Shown one piece after another: positions 26,014 to 63,966 of a stretch of DNA of 64,000 nt. The notes below the pieces were generated by a model that saw nothing but the letters and a program-made list of their open reading frames with translations, had not been told where the DNA came from and searched no databases. The stretch comes from Flaccisagitta enflata. Taxonomy: Eukaryota > Chaetognatha > Sagittoidea > Aphragmophora. The position numbers and the translations under genes were made by a program. Numbering within the stretch: the first letter of the stretch is position 1; each line of letters starts with the position of its first letter. The stretch lies in NCBI GenBank assembly GCA_965153355.1, contig OZ231127.1, positions 4,898,001-4,962,000 of the forward strand, read 5' to 3'.

Positions 26014-27335
26014 AGGTCGCGTGCTACGCGACTCTACACCCCGTCAGTCCGTTGGTTGGTTGGTCGGTCGGTCGGTTGGATGGTTGGTCGGTCAGTTGGT
26101 CAGCCGGTTAGTTGGTCGGTCGGTCCCCTTTTTGGGCAGCGGCACCGAAGTGGTCGATGACCTATGCTTTCATACAGGGGAATTTTCTCCTTCTCCTTAT
26201 CCGTCTCCTCCTTCTTCTTCGTTCCCCCCCCCACCTCCAGGCCCATATCTCAGCCTCGAGGCCCATATCCCAGCCTCAAGGCCCAAATTCCAGTCGTGAG
26301 GCCCAAATCCCATCTTAAGGCCAAAATCCCATCTCCAAGGCTCAAATCCTAGCCTCAGGGGGATTTGGGCCTCAAGACTGGGATTTCAGGCTTGAGGCTG
26401 GGATATGGGCCTCGATACTGAGATATGGGCCTGGAGGTTGGGGGAGGGGGGACGGAGAAGATGGAGGAGAAGGAGAAGGAAAAGGAGAAAATTCGCCTGT
26501 GTGAAAGCAAAGGTCATCGACCCCTTCAGGGCCGCTGCCCTGCTCCCACCCTCTACTACTATCAGGCGTTTTTGGGCAGCGGCCCTGAAGGGGATAAAGT
26601 CCTGTAGAACACAGGGGGACTTTTGTTCATCCATTTGTCCGTTTGTTCGTTTGTCCGTCTGTCTGTCCGTTTGTCCGTTTGTCCGTTTGTCCCCCCCAGG
26701 CCCTTTCAGCTCAGGCCTAAAATCCACCCTCTCAGGCCTTGAATCTGCCCTCTCAGGCCTGAAATCTGCCCTCTCAGGCCTGAAATCTGCCCTCTCAGGC
26801 CTTGAATCTGCCCTCTCAGGCCTTGATTGTGCCCTCTCAGGCCTGAAATCTGCCTTCTCAGGCCTGAAATCTGCCCTCTTTGGCCTTGAATCTGTCCTCT
26901 CAGGCCTTGAAACTATCCTCTCAGGCCTGAAATCTGCCCTCTCTGGCCTGAAATCTGCCCTCTCAGGCGTGAAATCTGCCCTCTCAGGTCTGGAATCTGC
27001 CCTCTCAGGCCTGAAATATGTCCTTTCAGGCCTGAAATCTGCCCTCTTAGGCCTGAAATCTACCCTCTCAGAGTCAAAGCCTGAGAGGGCAGATTTCAGG
27101 CCTGAGAGAACCAAGGGGGGACGGATGGACGGACGAACGAACAAAAGTCCCCTTGTGTTCTACAGGACATCGTCCCCTTTGAGGCCACGGCCCTGCTTCC
27201 TCTCATGCAAAGCAGGGTAACGGGTATCGCGGACCGCATATTGCCCTTGGGCGACCTGTTGAGCTTCTTGAGCCCTCTAGCATTGCTCCTGCCCACCCGT
27301 ACGCGACTGGGGAAGCCGTGTATCCGGCCTTGTTT
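26014..27335 (+). mobile_element. family A element carrying nested family B copies
   Basis: The left part (GGTCGCGTGCTACGCGACTC to the GGTTGGTCGGTC run) ends at about 26120. Its right part (GCTCCTGCCCACCCGTACGC to GTATCCGGCCTTGTTT) resumes at 27280. Everything between is family B sequence, so B inserted into A. Confidence 0.7.
26128..27275. mobile_element. two adjoining family B units
   Basis: The first unit (26128-26555) has arms GGGCAGCGGCACCGAAG and GGTCATCGACCCCTTCAGGG around CCCAAATCCCAGCCTCAAGG repeats. The second (26570-27275) has GGGCAGCGGCCCTGAAGGGG, about fourteen CCTCTCAGGCCTGAAATCTG units, and returns with CCTTGTGTTCTACAGGAC. Confidence 0.7.
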
Positions 27336-27965
27336 AACTTATGTTAAGACTTGGTAATTGATGACTCTGTCGCGCATGGGAAGATTTCATCGCCCTAAGC
27401 TTCGCAATCTATGTCTTAGGGCTCAAGTAGATCTAATTTTACATCATTTTCCAAAAAGCTATTAAACTGCATTTTTTAGTTAACTAGGTGCTAATTTGGT
27501 GTTAATTTTTCGCCTTGTCTTTGGTACAATCGCTTTGCCCTTAAATGGTAGCAACATTATTTTGTAAAAAAGAACAAGCCCTAAATGATTCTATTTCCTG
27601 AAGTTTTATAAGCATTGGGCTGGTGTCAAAGTGCCGTAGTGGATGATTAGATGGACAACAAGGAACGCGATTTGGTGATGAGTTAAGAGTTTGATCATCC
27701 ATTGTAGAAAATGTTCACTGCAAACTGTTTGACGCAGAGCAAAACAACAATGCATTTACTGCGATGAAATAAAGGGAAAAAGATCAAATGAAATAATAGC
27801 TGAAAAAAAAAAAAACCAACAAAAAACGAAGCATTGTTTGAAACTTGATTTCAATGCTGTGCAATGATTCCAAACTCCCAACCTGCAAAACATATAAAGT
27901 GACAAAATTCTAATTAGCAGTAGGCCGTAGGAGGACTGGAGGAGTAGGAGGAAGAGGAGGAGGCG
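27336..27965. other. no feature seen
   Basis: Mixed AT-rich sequence. No coding frame or repeat boundary that I can support. Confidence 0.4.
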
Positions 27966-28090
27966 GGAGAAGAAGAAGAAGAAAAAGAAGAAGAAGAAGA
28001 AGAAGAAGACGAAGAAGAAGAAGAAGAAGAAGAAGAAGAAGAAGAAGAAGAAGAAGAAGAAGAAGAAGAAGAAGGAGAAGAAGAGGAAAA
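27966..28090. repeat. (GAA)n microsatellite
   Basis: AAG/GAA units with few interruptions. Confidence 0.9.
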
Positions 28091-28227
28091 AGAAGAGTAA
28101 ATGCGCAGGTAAGGCTGTATCACAAGAGTTGCTCAAGAATGACTTATATAAAACTGGAATACTCTCAAAGTAGTTGCTAAAGAATGACTTTTAAAAATAC
28201 TGGTTTACTCCGCTATGAATATAAACT

Positions 28228-28815
28228 CCTCCCTTTTTGGGCAGCGGCCCTGAAGGGATCGATGACCTATGCTTGCACACATATGGGGTATTTTCTCCTC
28301 CTCCTCTTACGTCCCCCCCCCTCAAATCCCAGTCTCGAGGCCCAAATTTCAGTCTCGAGGCCCAAATCCCAGTCTTGAGGCCCAAATCCCAGCCTCAAAG
28401 CCCAAATTCTAGCCTCAAGGCCTAAATCCTAGCCTGGAGGCCCAGTTTAAAGTCTTGAAGCCCAAATCTCAGCCTCAAGGTCAAATCTCAGCCAAGAGGC
28501 CCAGATCCCCGCCATGAGGCCCAAATCTCAGCCTCCAGGTTAGGATTTAGGCCTTGAGGCTAGGATTTGGGCCTTGAGGCTGGGATTTGGGCCTAGAGAC
28601 TGGGATTTGGGCCTTGAGACTGGAATTTGGGCCTCGAGACTGGAAATTGAGGGGGGGAATGGAGAAGGAGGAGGAGGAAATCCCCCATATGTTTGAAAGC
28701 ATAGGTCATCAACCCCTTTGGGGCCGCTGCCTTGCTCCCCCCTCAACTTTAACCACAACCTACTTAGGGAGGGCACGGGTACCGCTGACCATCTAACGCT
28801 TTTGCGACTATTTCT
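28228..28815. mobile_element. family B element
   Basis: TTTTTGGGCAGCGGCCCTGA at the left; inverted minisatellite halves (CCCAAATCCCAGCCTCAAAG and TTGAGGCTGGGATTTGGGCC) meet near 28540. It ends GTACCGCTGACCATCTAACG then CTTTTGCGACTA. Confidence 0.75.
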
Positions 28816-29199
28816 TCTCATCGTCTCGCTTATTTAAGAGAAATCTAAAATTTCCGTTTTGACGGGAAGCAATTGATGGCAACACATAGTGTTTCACCCT
28901 GTTTTTTCAACTAAAGTTGAATAATCGGGAAAAAAGTCAGTCTTATACTTTTTGACATATTCGAAAGAAACATGGTTTTCATTTTCTTATAGGAAAGTTG
29001 TGAATCTCCATTGAGCAATTGAGGCCTCCAATGAAATTGATAAGGAAAGTAAATTAGATAATTCTCTTTCACTTGGCACCAAGCAGAATACTCTATGATA
29101 GATATCTTTTTGCGCTAAGATTTTTTAAAGATTTATTTACAAAAAATTCAAATTGAACTTTTTTTGATTTATTATGATTTTAAGTGGGATCAATAAAAG
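28816..29199. other. degenerate relative of the 3580/8322 element
   Basis: About 29030-29130 (AATTGATAAGGAAAG, CACTTGGCACCAAGCAGAAT) resembles the body of that family. Otherwise nothing. Confidence 0.45.
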
Positions 29200-29640
29200 A
29201 GTGTATTTATGTTTGTTTGAGCATGCAAATACAAGAAAACACTTTTATGAGCATAACTGCTTATCTCTGAGGGTGTTTTAGAGCATTCTAGCTCAATTAG
29301 CTCATTTAGATCATTTTGTTCAATCTTTTTTTCTGATTTCAAATGCGATAAATGAGTAAATATTTTGATACATGTTAAAGCAAGCAGATACAAAAAAGCA
29401 TATCAGTGAGCATAACTGCTCTTCTGCGAGGGTGTTTTTCAGTATTCTAGCTCACTTAGCTCATGTAGCTCAGTCTTTTTTTCTGATTTTTAGTGGGATA
29501 AATAAATAAACATTTGATATGAGCATGCAAATACAAGAAAGCGTATCAGTGAGCATAGTTGGTTGTCTGCTTGAGTGATTTTGAGCATTTCAGCTCATCT
29601 AGCTCATTTGGCTCAGTCCTATCTTTCTCTGATTTTCAGT
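29200..29640. repeat. ~145-160-bp tandem repeat, three units
   Basis: GAGCATGCAAATACAAGAAA near 29219 and 29521, with a diverged copy (AAGCAGATACAAAAAAGCAT) near 29381. Each is followed by GAGCATAACTGCT-like and CTAGCTCA(A/C)TTAGCTCAT blocks. Confidence 0.7.
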
Positions 29641-30016
29641 GCAATCATACAATTTCTCTTGATTTGATCTAACAAATAAAAAGATTTGCAGTGACTGGAG
29701 ACAAAAGCTTGGTGAAAAGTGACCAATGCTTACAACTTTTTTCCTCACGGCGACAGCCGCCATTACTGGTAATGATGCTAAAAGTACTTTCATGAGACAA
29801 ATTATCTCCAGAAATGCTCTGAGTGTATGTCTTTGTCATATGCTGACCTCAAAAGAACCTTTAAATTGGCAATTCACATGAGAAAAGCAAAGAAAATAAG
29901 AATTCTTAGTGAAATTTTGCTTACATTTTTTTTCTTTTTGCTGCTGTTAAAATTATAAGACTCTCAAATGCAGAAATATTTTGCGTTTTGAACAAAAAAA
30001 CATTGAATATTTTCTA
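29641..30016. other. no feature seen
   Basis: A CGGCGACAGCCGCCATTACT stretch at 29749 echoes the end of the 3580/8322 family. Nothing else. Confidence 0.4.
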
Positions 30017-30618
30017 ACAGGGTGTCCAATAAATTTGGTAAAATCATTATTGCAGATAATCCACACTTCTACATGGTCTAGTAGGCTGAAATTTTGTATG
30101 TACCCTCCCAATTAGTTCTATTAGATATTACAATGCTCAGTTTTTCATGTGGACTTCTTTGATTGGGATAGGAAAGAGTTATGCCAGAAAATCACTTTTG
30201 AATTTCACAGGATCTTTACCAATAAGATATGGCAGGGGATAGCGTCAACAAAACTGATCATGACATCAAATTTGGTATCCCCGTGAGGTGAACAAGTAGG
30301 GGCAGGGGCATTATTGAAGCAGGAGAGCCTTTTTGACTCAAAATTGAGTTAGGGCATTGAGAAAAATCCGCTAAAATGGTCCCATGGACATTGTCTTTTT
30401 CCTTTTGCACCAAAGCCATTTTTTTCAAAACATCTACAAATGAACCTTTTCTGCCTAGTACTGATCTCATTTCATGGATTCTTGCTGCCCTTGGGATGAT
30501 GAGTATTCACAAATAACAAACTTCTATGTTTGACCCTTTTTTCAATGAAAATGATCAGGTAGAAATAGTTTTAGGATGTTCTCTCAAAAAATTTTGCCAA
30601 ATTTATTGGACACACTGT
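30017..30618. mobile_element. Tc1/mariner-type MITE
   Basis: ACAGGGTGTCCAATAAATTT at the left and ACAGTGTGTCCAATAAATTT inverted at the right, each abutting TA. 602 bp. The 70-codon frame inside is not recognisable as transposase. Confidence 0.8.
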
Positions 30619-31065
30619 TAGTGAATTCATTTAGTTATTGATAGCTCTACTTGCTCTTTTTTCCTTTTTGAATGCAAAATTTGTAATAAAATGTTCATTA
30701 TGAATCATAATTTATGATATACTTCAATGATTTTTTTCATGTTATTCTTTGCTTTCAATCTCATGAAATTTTCTATTTTGACCCCCGTTGACACACTAAA
30801 TCTTGCCGTCGGATGCTCGCCGTCTTATCTAACCAGGAGAAATGAGGGAATCTCGTGATCCTTAGAGAAACTCCTAATCTTAGCTCATGAGACTGGGTGA
30901 CAGACAGACAGACAGACAGATAGACAGACTGTCAGACAGACAGACAGGCAGACTGACCGACAGACAGACGGACAGTTAGACAGAGAGACGGATGCAAAAT
31001 CTTATCGGATGAACAAAACTACCGACGGAGGGACGGATGGACTGAAAAGTGCCTTAAAGACTAAA
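30619..31065. repeat. AT-rich spacer with (ACAG)n
   Basis: GACA/CAGA units at 30899-30990. The rest is unremarkable. Confidence 0.6.
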
Positions 31066-31219
31066 AAGGCCGGATACACGGCAATCCAGTCGCGGACGGT
31101 TGGGCAGGAGCAGTAATGCGAAAACCGCTCGGAATTCAAAAAATGTGACGGACCTACCGACCGATCTACCTACCGACCGACCGACACGGCAAGGTGTAGA
31201 GTCGCGTGTCCGCGACTAA
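31066..31219 (-). mobile_element. family A element, short
   Basis: AAGGCCGGATACACGGCAAT to GTCGCGTGTCCGCGACTAAA. Minimal internal repeat. Confidence 0.7.
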
Positions 31220-31279
31220 AAATCTTTGTCCATATGCTGATTTATCATCTTGTCAGATGTAAGTGACTGACTGACTATT

Positions 31280-33739
31280 TGACGATATGTTTTCCCCCTC
31301 ATGTGCTCAAAACCCTTGTACCTGATCGTTTTTGATTACTTTTATAATATTACTACCTAGAACTAAAGAGATTTGGGATTTTTGATCCATTTTAGGGACC
31401 GCGAGTTCCATTTATTTATCACCACTCCAAGGTGGTTGTGGTGAAAATGTTGAAATTTGGTCACTTTGGGCTCAAAATTAGGCCACTTTAGTTTGGAAAT
31501 TTGACCCCAAATCTGTGAGATTATGAAACTAGAGCTCAAGAGCTAACCAGTGGTGCAATCCGCATGTTGCCATCATTTTTTGTTAAGATTTGAGAGCTTT
31601 TCAAAGATGGAAGGGTATGAGGGTTATTTTACCAATTGAATTTGGTGGTCAATTTTGACATTTTTTACATTTTTTGTTATATCTCCACTTTGGATAGACA
31701 AATCTGGATGAAATTGGTGACCAAATTGAAGAGTTTTTGATGCTCTAACTGAATCTGGTAGAATTTTTGATCAATATGACCCTCAAAATTTTTGGGAGAC
31801 TCTAGAAGCAGGTGCTAAAAAGTGATTTTTTTCGCCATTTTGGCTACTTTGGTCAAAAAATTTGGGCACTTCCAAGATAGAAAATGACAAAAAATCAGTG
31901 GGCAAATTAAACTACTGTTCAAGATCTAACAAATGGTGCAATCGGCATGTCGATATGTTGAAGCATATAGATTTGGCAGAGCTTTTAGGCTCATAATGAC
32001 CAAAAAATGTCATTTTATTATACAGTGCGACTCATAGAAAAAGAAACAACTTTCATTCTAATTTTACAAGGTTTAGATTCAACAAATCAAATTGTTATTC
32101 ATGAGCGTTTTAAAGAGCTTCAAAAAATTAACAATTTGCCACCAGTCCCATCGAATTTGATCAATTCATTTGGATTTTATGTTAAAATGAATGCAAATAA
32201 TTCAAAACCTAAGTGGGAAAACAAAAGGTTTTCTTTCATAGTTTATAGAGGAGAAATTTTAGTAAAATTGTTGTAATTTCTAAACAAATTGAGCTAGTAA
32301 CTCCAGAAACAGCTCAAATTACAGATTTTTTCAAAGGCTTTTGCAATGTTATGGATTTTGATCAATTTTCACTTGATTTAAACCTTTTTATGATTGACAA
32401 AAGAAAGAATTTTTTCATCACATAAATTTAAAAAATGAGGGATCTTTCCCCCCCTTATAATATCCACGTTTAAATAGAGTAAAGTAAACAAAATCAGTGT
32501 CCATTTGAAAGATCTTAAAAAGATCTTTCATTCTAGACCAATCCCAGCCTCCTAGCTTTACTCGTTTGGAAATGGCATTAGTTTAAAGTTATATGGGTAC
32601 ATTTTGGTTATGCGCTATTTCAAACTTGATAATCAATACTCTCCAGTCTTTTCCTTACTGTGTCTAAACAAATTGAGCTAAAAATGTGAGATTGGCGGCA
32701 AATGAAAGCTCTTTCGAATATCTTTCAAATGGTCTATGATATCAATTGATTTCCTGTACCGCAAAGGATAAAAATCAAATATAAAAGATCCCTTTCTTTA
32801 TATCTTTTGAAAAATCCACTGTTCATACACAGATTCTGATACCATATCTTCTTTTTACTATAAAATCTTAACTAATTGATATAATCTCGTGGGATTTGTG
32901 ACATTGGCTTCATTTGATAACACTCTTTCCATATCTCAGAAAAAAAATACCAAAAACTCATTTTTTTCATGAGAAATATCTTATAGAACAGCTGTTTCCT
33001 TTTTTATGGTTCGCAGTGTACCCACTGATCTTTAAAGCTTTGCCAACACTATATGCTTTAACCTATTGACATGCCGATTGCACCATTGGTTAGATCTTGA
33101 ACAGTAGTTTAATTTGCCCACTGATTTTTTGTCATTTTCTATCTCAGAAGTGCCCAAATTTTTTGACCAAAGTAGCCAAAATGGCGAAAAAAATCACTTT
33201 TTAGCACCTGCTTGTAGAGTCTCCCAAAAATTTTGAGGGTCATATCGATCCAAAATTTTACCAGATTCATCTAGAGTATCAAAAACTCTTCAATTTGGTC
33301 ACCAATTTCATCCAGATTTGTCCATCCAAAGCAGAAATATATCAAAAATTGTAAAAAATGTCAAAATTGACCACCAAATTCAATTGGTAAAATAACCCTC
33401 ATACCCTTCCATCTTTGAAAAGCTCTCAAATCTTAACAAAAAATGATAGCAACATGCGGATTGCACCACTGGTTAGCTCTTGAGCTCTAGTTTCATAATC
33501 TCACAGATTTCGGGTCAAATTTCCAAACCAAAGTGGCCCGATTTTTAGCCCAAAGTGACCAAATTTCAACATTTTCACCACAACCACCTTGGAGTGGTGA
33601 TAAATAAATGGAACTCGCGGTCCCTAAAATGGATCAAAAATCCCAAATCTCTTTAGTTCTAGGTGGTAATATTATAAGAATAATCAAAAACGATCGGGTA
33701 CGTGGGTTTTGAGCACATGAGGGGGAAAACATACCGTCA
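31280..33739. mobile_element. MULE-like foldback element, 2.46 kb
   Basis: The arms 31280-32020 and 33021-33739 are near-complete inverted copies (ends TGACG(A/G)TATGTTTTCCCCC). The flanks carry the same ten bases, ACTGACTATT, at 31270-31279 and 33740-33749. Long terminal inverted repeats with a 9-11-bp duplication are typical of Mutator-like elements. No transposase. Part of the duplication is GACT repeat, which weakens it slightly. Confidence 0.75.
32023..33018. mobile_element. TA-flanked TIR element nested at the hairpin apex
   Basis: CAGTGCGACTCATAGAAAAA at the left and the inverse of CACTGCGAACCATAAAAAAG at the right, each next to TA. 996 bp. The 89-codon frame at 32007-32276 crosses the boundary and is not supported as a gene. 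Confidence 0.7.
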
Positions 33740-33898
33740 ACTGACTATTACCTGTGTAAATCCGATCTTGTTTCTTATCTAGGTGGATTTACTGGTATTC
33801 TTCGATTGCTGGTATATCGATTATCTTCATACTTTTGTTTCTCTTTTGTTTTACTTTAATCTTATCATTCTATATCTGCCCTTCCGTTTGCTTTCCAG

Positions 33899-34045
33899 TT
33901 GGGATGAATGGATATCTGGACTCGGTTTGTCGAACTGAGAATTCTTGTCAGCAACGAATAAGATGCCGTGATCCCACTCTTGCTGCCATTCTAAAATGGA
34001 CATTCAGCTTTAATAATCAAAGTTCAAATCTCACCATTTGCCCAA
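33899..34045 (+). pseudogene. ShKT-gene paralog, internal exon
   Basis: Same 147-bp length, phases and cysteine pattern as 6115-6261, with acceptor TTGCTTTCCAG and donor AGTAAGGC; open throughout. Its downstream exon is transposon-broken, so the locus as a whole is called a pseudogene. A GACT-rich run again starts within ~12 bases of the donor. Confidence 0.7.
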
Positions 34046-34424
34046 GTAAGGCAGAGACTGACTGTCTGACTGACTAATTAATGGAGTAACTGACTGACTT
34101 AACAATGACAGCCATTCTCAGATGGACATAAAAACATCATATCAAAAACTTGAATGCCCATGTAAGAGATCGGCTGAAAAATGTTCAAAACCCTGTCTCA
34201 AATTCCACCATTTGACTGAATGTTTAGGTTGGTTGGTGACCAAGACATTACTGATTGTCTGTCAAAGTCAGAAGCTTGGCAATGGCCCATGTAAGGTGGT
34301 GACTGTCATAATTGAACACTCAGCCCATCAGTTTGGCATCGGAAACCCTGAGTAAACTGGCATGAGCACTAGTTTTTTTTAATCAACAATATTGCATGAT
34401 TTAATATCTATTCTTGTTTTGCAG
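34046..34424. other. intron of the ShKT paralog
   Basis: GACT-rich start, then unremarkable sequence. Ends TTCTTGTTTTGCAG, a strong acceptor. Confidence 0.5.
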
Positions 34425-34488
34425 ATGCACTATCTACTTGCAGCAACACTAGTGCCCACTGCGAATGGTGGGCTGCCAGCGGAGAATA

Positions 34489-35716
34489 CTACCAGAATTT
34501 AAAAAACGCAAGTTTTTCATAGAAGTATTTGAATTGGACTACTTTTTTCTTGTGAGCAACATTTTGTGAGCTGGTTTGGCCGATTTGAGCTTCCTTGCAT
34601 CATATTTAAGAGTTTTAGTCATAGAAATCAAGTTAATGCGGAGAAATAGCCTTGCAAAAGTTACATGTATTTGAGAAATTTTTGCTTTTGATTTTTAGTC
34701 AGAGCCCATGACGATTTTGATGGTTTTATCATAATCGATCACAGTCAGTGCTTCGTTTTTCATCACAGACATTGAGGAACTCAAATATGAGAACGATAAA
34801 GACAGACCGCCTGATTGCTCATGGCAGTTCAATTAATCCATCACCTTCAACCAAAAATAACCTTTTTTTGGGCAGCGGCCCCGGAGGGGTCAATGACCTA
34901 TGATTCCACACAGGGCAATTTTCCGATCTGATGTCTGTGACCACCCCCCCCAGCCTCAAATCAGGCCTCTCAGACCTCAAATCAGGCCTCTCAGACCCCA
35001 AATCAGGCCTCTCAGACCTAAAATCCGGCCTCTCAAACCTCAAATCAGGCCTCTCAGACCTCAATTCAGGCCTCTCAGACCCCAAATCAGGCCTCTCAGA
35101 CCTCAAATCTGGTCTTTCAGAAGTCAAATCAGGCATCTTAGACCCTAAATCAGGCCTCTAAGACCTAAAATCAGACCTCTCAGACCTCAAATCAGGCCTC
35201 TCAGACCTCAAATCCAGCCATTCAGACCTCAAATCAGGCCTCTTTGACCTCAAATCAGGCCTCTTTGTCCCCAAATCAGGCATTTCAGACCCCAAATCAG
35301 GTCTCACAGGCCCAAAATCAAGCCTCTCAGTACTTCAAGCCCCTAATCACACTTATACACATTCAAAACCCAGAACAAAATTGCCCTGTGTGGAATCATA
35401 GGTCATCGACCCCTCTGGGGCCGCTGCCCCATTACCTTAACACCACAATACTAAATGATATCAATGGGGCATCGGGAACCGCTGACCATAATGACGCTTG
35501 AGCGGCCTGTTCCTCTTACTGCATTTCGAAATTTTTACTCCTGCACCTTCATTTGAGTATAACTTCTAAACGAATAAAGCTACAGATGTGGGATTTCGCT
35601 CAAAAGAAAGCCCTTGAGAAAATCTTCAATTTGGTCACCAATAAATCATGCCCCAAGTGAACCAAAGGCGCAAAAATGAGCGATAAAAAAACTTGCGTTT
35701 TTTTCAATTCTGGTAG
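34489..35716. mobile_element. TA-duplicating TIR element inside the ShKT exon
   Basis: CTACCAGAATT(T/G)AAAAAA-type 29-bp inverted ends share AACGCAAGTTTTT. TA lies on both sides and 7832-8247 is the empty-site paralog. It carries a nested family B copy. Confidence 0.85.
34868..35520. mobile_element. family B element
   Basis: GGGCAGCGGCCCCGGAGGGG at the left, about twenty AAATCAGGCCTCTCAGACC units, CATCGACCCCTCTGGGGCCG at the right, then GAACCGCTGACCAT. Confidence 0.75.
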
Positions 35717-35786
35717 TATGACAAAAATCCAGATAACATGTTTACAAATTGCGTCATGTCTTGTGGACGTTGCGCACTCAAAAACA

Positions 35787-36125
35787 AGGCCAACACCTAT
35801 AAGTCGCGTGCGGTACATAAATAACTTAGGGTGACTTTTATTGACTCAAGATGACTTAAAATGACTTAAGACAACTTTAAATGACTTAAAAAGAAAAAAA
35901 TTGACTGAAATGACTAATTTGACCTATTTGACTGAAGTGACTTATAATAACCTAGAATGACTTAGAATGACTTAGAATAACTGAGAATGACTGAAAATGA
36001 CTTAGAATGACTTAGAATGACTGAGAATGACTTAGAATGACTAGAAATAACCTAAAGTATAATAAAAAAGAAAAGTGTGATGGAACGACAAAGCAAGTTG
36101 TAGAGTCGCGTGCACGCGACTAAAA
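35787..36125 (-). mobile_element. family A element, AATGACTT subtype
   Basis: ACAAGGCCAACACCTATAAG, about twenty AATGACTTAG-type units, then GTCGCGTGCACGCGACTAAA. Confidence 0.75.
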
Positions 36126-37034
36126 AAAAGGAACTGAACAATTATTTTATTTGAAAAATTATACAACTGAGGACAAAATTATATTTTGGCTGATTTGGAG
36201 ACAAAAAAACCGAAATCATATCAAATTATATTCAAATTAGACAGCATTATACACAATTATACAAAATTATACAGCTCACGAGGACCCCGAAAATGAAAAT
36301 TATACAGAATTATATTCAGAAATATAATTATTAGATCTGAAAATATGATAATCATATCAAAACAATATGATCATTATAATTCATCTCATTTGCATAATGC
36401 AATATTGATGTTTTTTTCTTCCCCCTCCTCCTCTTACTCACCTGTCCTGCCCTCTTCCTCTTACTCCCCCACTTTTCCCTCCTCCTCTTACTCCCCCTCC
36501 TTCTCCTTTTCCTCTACTTTACCTGTCTTTGCTCCATTTCTTCCTTTTCTTTTTAGTCGCATGCACGCGACTCTACACCCCGCTTTGTCCGTCGGTCGGT
36601 TGGTCAGTCCGTTGGTCACACTATACTTTTTTTATGATTTCTATTTTTGGACTTCACTGCTTGTGCCCAAATGGTCTTGTGACCTCAATACATGTGACCA
36701 AAATACTTGTGACCAAAATACATTTATTTTATCCTTTTATTAAAAAAAAAGTTTTTACTTCTTTTTCAAAAGTGTAAAGTGCGACATATCAAACAAACCG
36801 CAAGCCACTCACTGAGTTCAAATTTGCGATCAAAAATACTAAAATAAATCATCTCAAAAAGTTATGATGAAAAATGTAATAGATTTATATTAATTTTGTA
36901 TATATTTCAGAAAGCGCCCCAAAAATGATTTAGATCTTTCTAGATTTTTATTATACACACCACAAGGACTCAAAACCTATCGGAGTTGTAGACGATCATT
37001 TCAAGTCAACTCATTCCGCGTTCTGGCGGACAGT
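36126..37034. other. repeat debris in the ShKT paralog
   Basis: AATTATA-rich stretch (36150-36400), a TTACTCCCCC pyrimidine tract (36415-36545), a partial family A end (36555-36680, GTCGCATGCACGCGACTCTA), then AT-rich sequence. Confidence 0.55.
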
Positions 37035-37160
37035 GTAATGGGAGTGACAACGGCGGGATCGTAGTTGTTGCAAAAGGCTCCCTTAATGTGTTAAGTACAA
37101 AAATTGTTTTTGTTCATTTTTTTACTGTTTCTTTGATTCGCTGTTTTTGAAAAATATATG
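37035..37160 (+). pseudogene. 3' end relic of ShKT paralog
   Basis: AATGGGAGTGACAACGGCGG through GGCTCCCTTAATGTG matches the hydrophobic-tail codons and 3' end of 8135-8260. The AATAAA of copy 1 has become AATATA here. Confidence 0.7.
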
Positions 37161-37194
37161 GATAGCGTCTATCATTGGTCGATCATTTCTCTGT

Positions 37195-37510
37195 TTTATC
37201 CATCATGAGATATCTGGACTCTACTCTTTCAGTCTCTTTATAGCAAAAGAAGGTGAACGATTGTAGCGCGTTAAAATCCATGTAATTTAATGATAATGAA
37301 GTAATAAGTTACATGCAAAGAAAAAACTTTCGCATGCCGCAGAGACAATTTTATATACATGAAAAATGGAATCATGAAAAATCTACACTAAACTAGTTGG
37401 AAGAATAAGAGAACAACACCCTTTGCTGGGAAATTAAAAAAAAAGACATGATTGATGACACGGCAGGCCAGACCATTAAGGAAGACGGACGACCAACAGA
37501 CAGACTGACA
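37195..37510. repeat. 3' flank of duplicated ShKT locus, copy 2
   Basis: Collinear with 9066-9340 and lacking the 8322-9065 insertion. Confidence 0.75.
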
Positions 37511-37632
37511 AAATACCGAAATGAGACTCAGGCACGTGATCTAGAATACAAAGATGGCCAAGAACTAAAACTGGAATCAGAAATATTACAATCGTTGGTC
37601 GGGTCAACAAGCAACTTTTTTTTTACAAAAGG

Positions 37633-37638
37633 TTTATT
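37633..37638 (-). promoter_or_regulatory. candidate polyadenylation signal of the thrombospondin gene
   Basis: AATAAA on the minus strand ~525 bases past the stop, beyond the CAA/CAT repeat. Confidence 0.35.
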
Positions 37639-37847
37639 GAATTTTTTTGGTATTTTTCAAAATAAGTCCAATTCATAGAACTTTTTATGACATCTTTTTG
37701 ATAATTGATTAATCATCAGGCACAATCTTTACATTTTCGGGACATGGTAGTGTTACTGTTCATTTTGAAACAAAAGGAGAAACATTGTCATGGTAATCAT
37801 GTTTGTCATGGATGATACTGTCTTTGTTATCTTGGTTTTTACCGAAG

Positions 37848-38140
<293 letters not shown>

Positions 38141-38161
38141 CTATATTGTTATTGTTGTTGT

Positions 38162-63966
<25,805 letters not shown>

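Larger units (their letters stand above)
34425..35786 (+). pseudogene. ShKT exon of paralog, split by a transposon
   Basis: The first part (34425-34488) encodes LSTCSN, AHCEWWAASGE. The rest (35717-35786) encodes DKNPDNMFTNCVMSCGRC. Collapsing the insertion and one TA rejoins the frame exactly, so the exon was intact when hit. A family A element then interrupts it at 35787 and the Gly-rich region is missing. Confidence 0.8.

Noticed and set aside
26386-27220. Opposed 250-270-codon frames
   Set aside because: Both strands are open only because the 23-24-bp minisatellite lacks stops in those frames. No splice or start context.
30258-30470. 70-codon frame as a transposase
   Set aside because: No catalytic or helix-turn-helix motif. 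The host element is only 602 bp.
32007-32276. 89-codon frame as a gene
   Set aside because: It crosses the boundary of a nested TA element, has no recognisable domain, and lies in AT-rich sequence where such a length is expected by chance.
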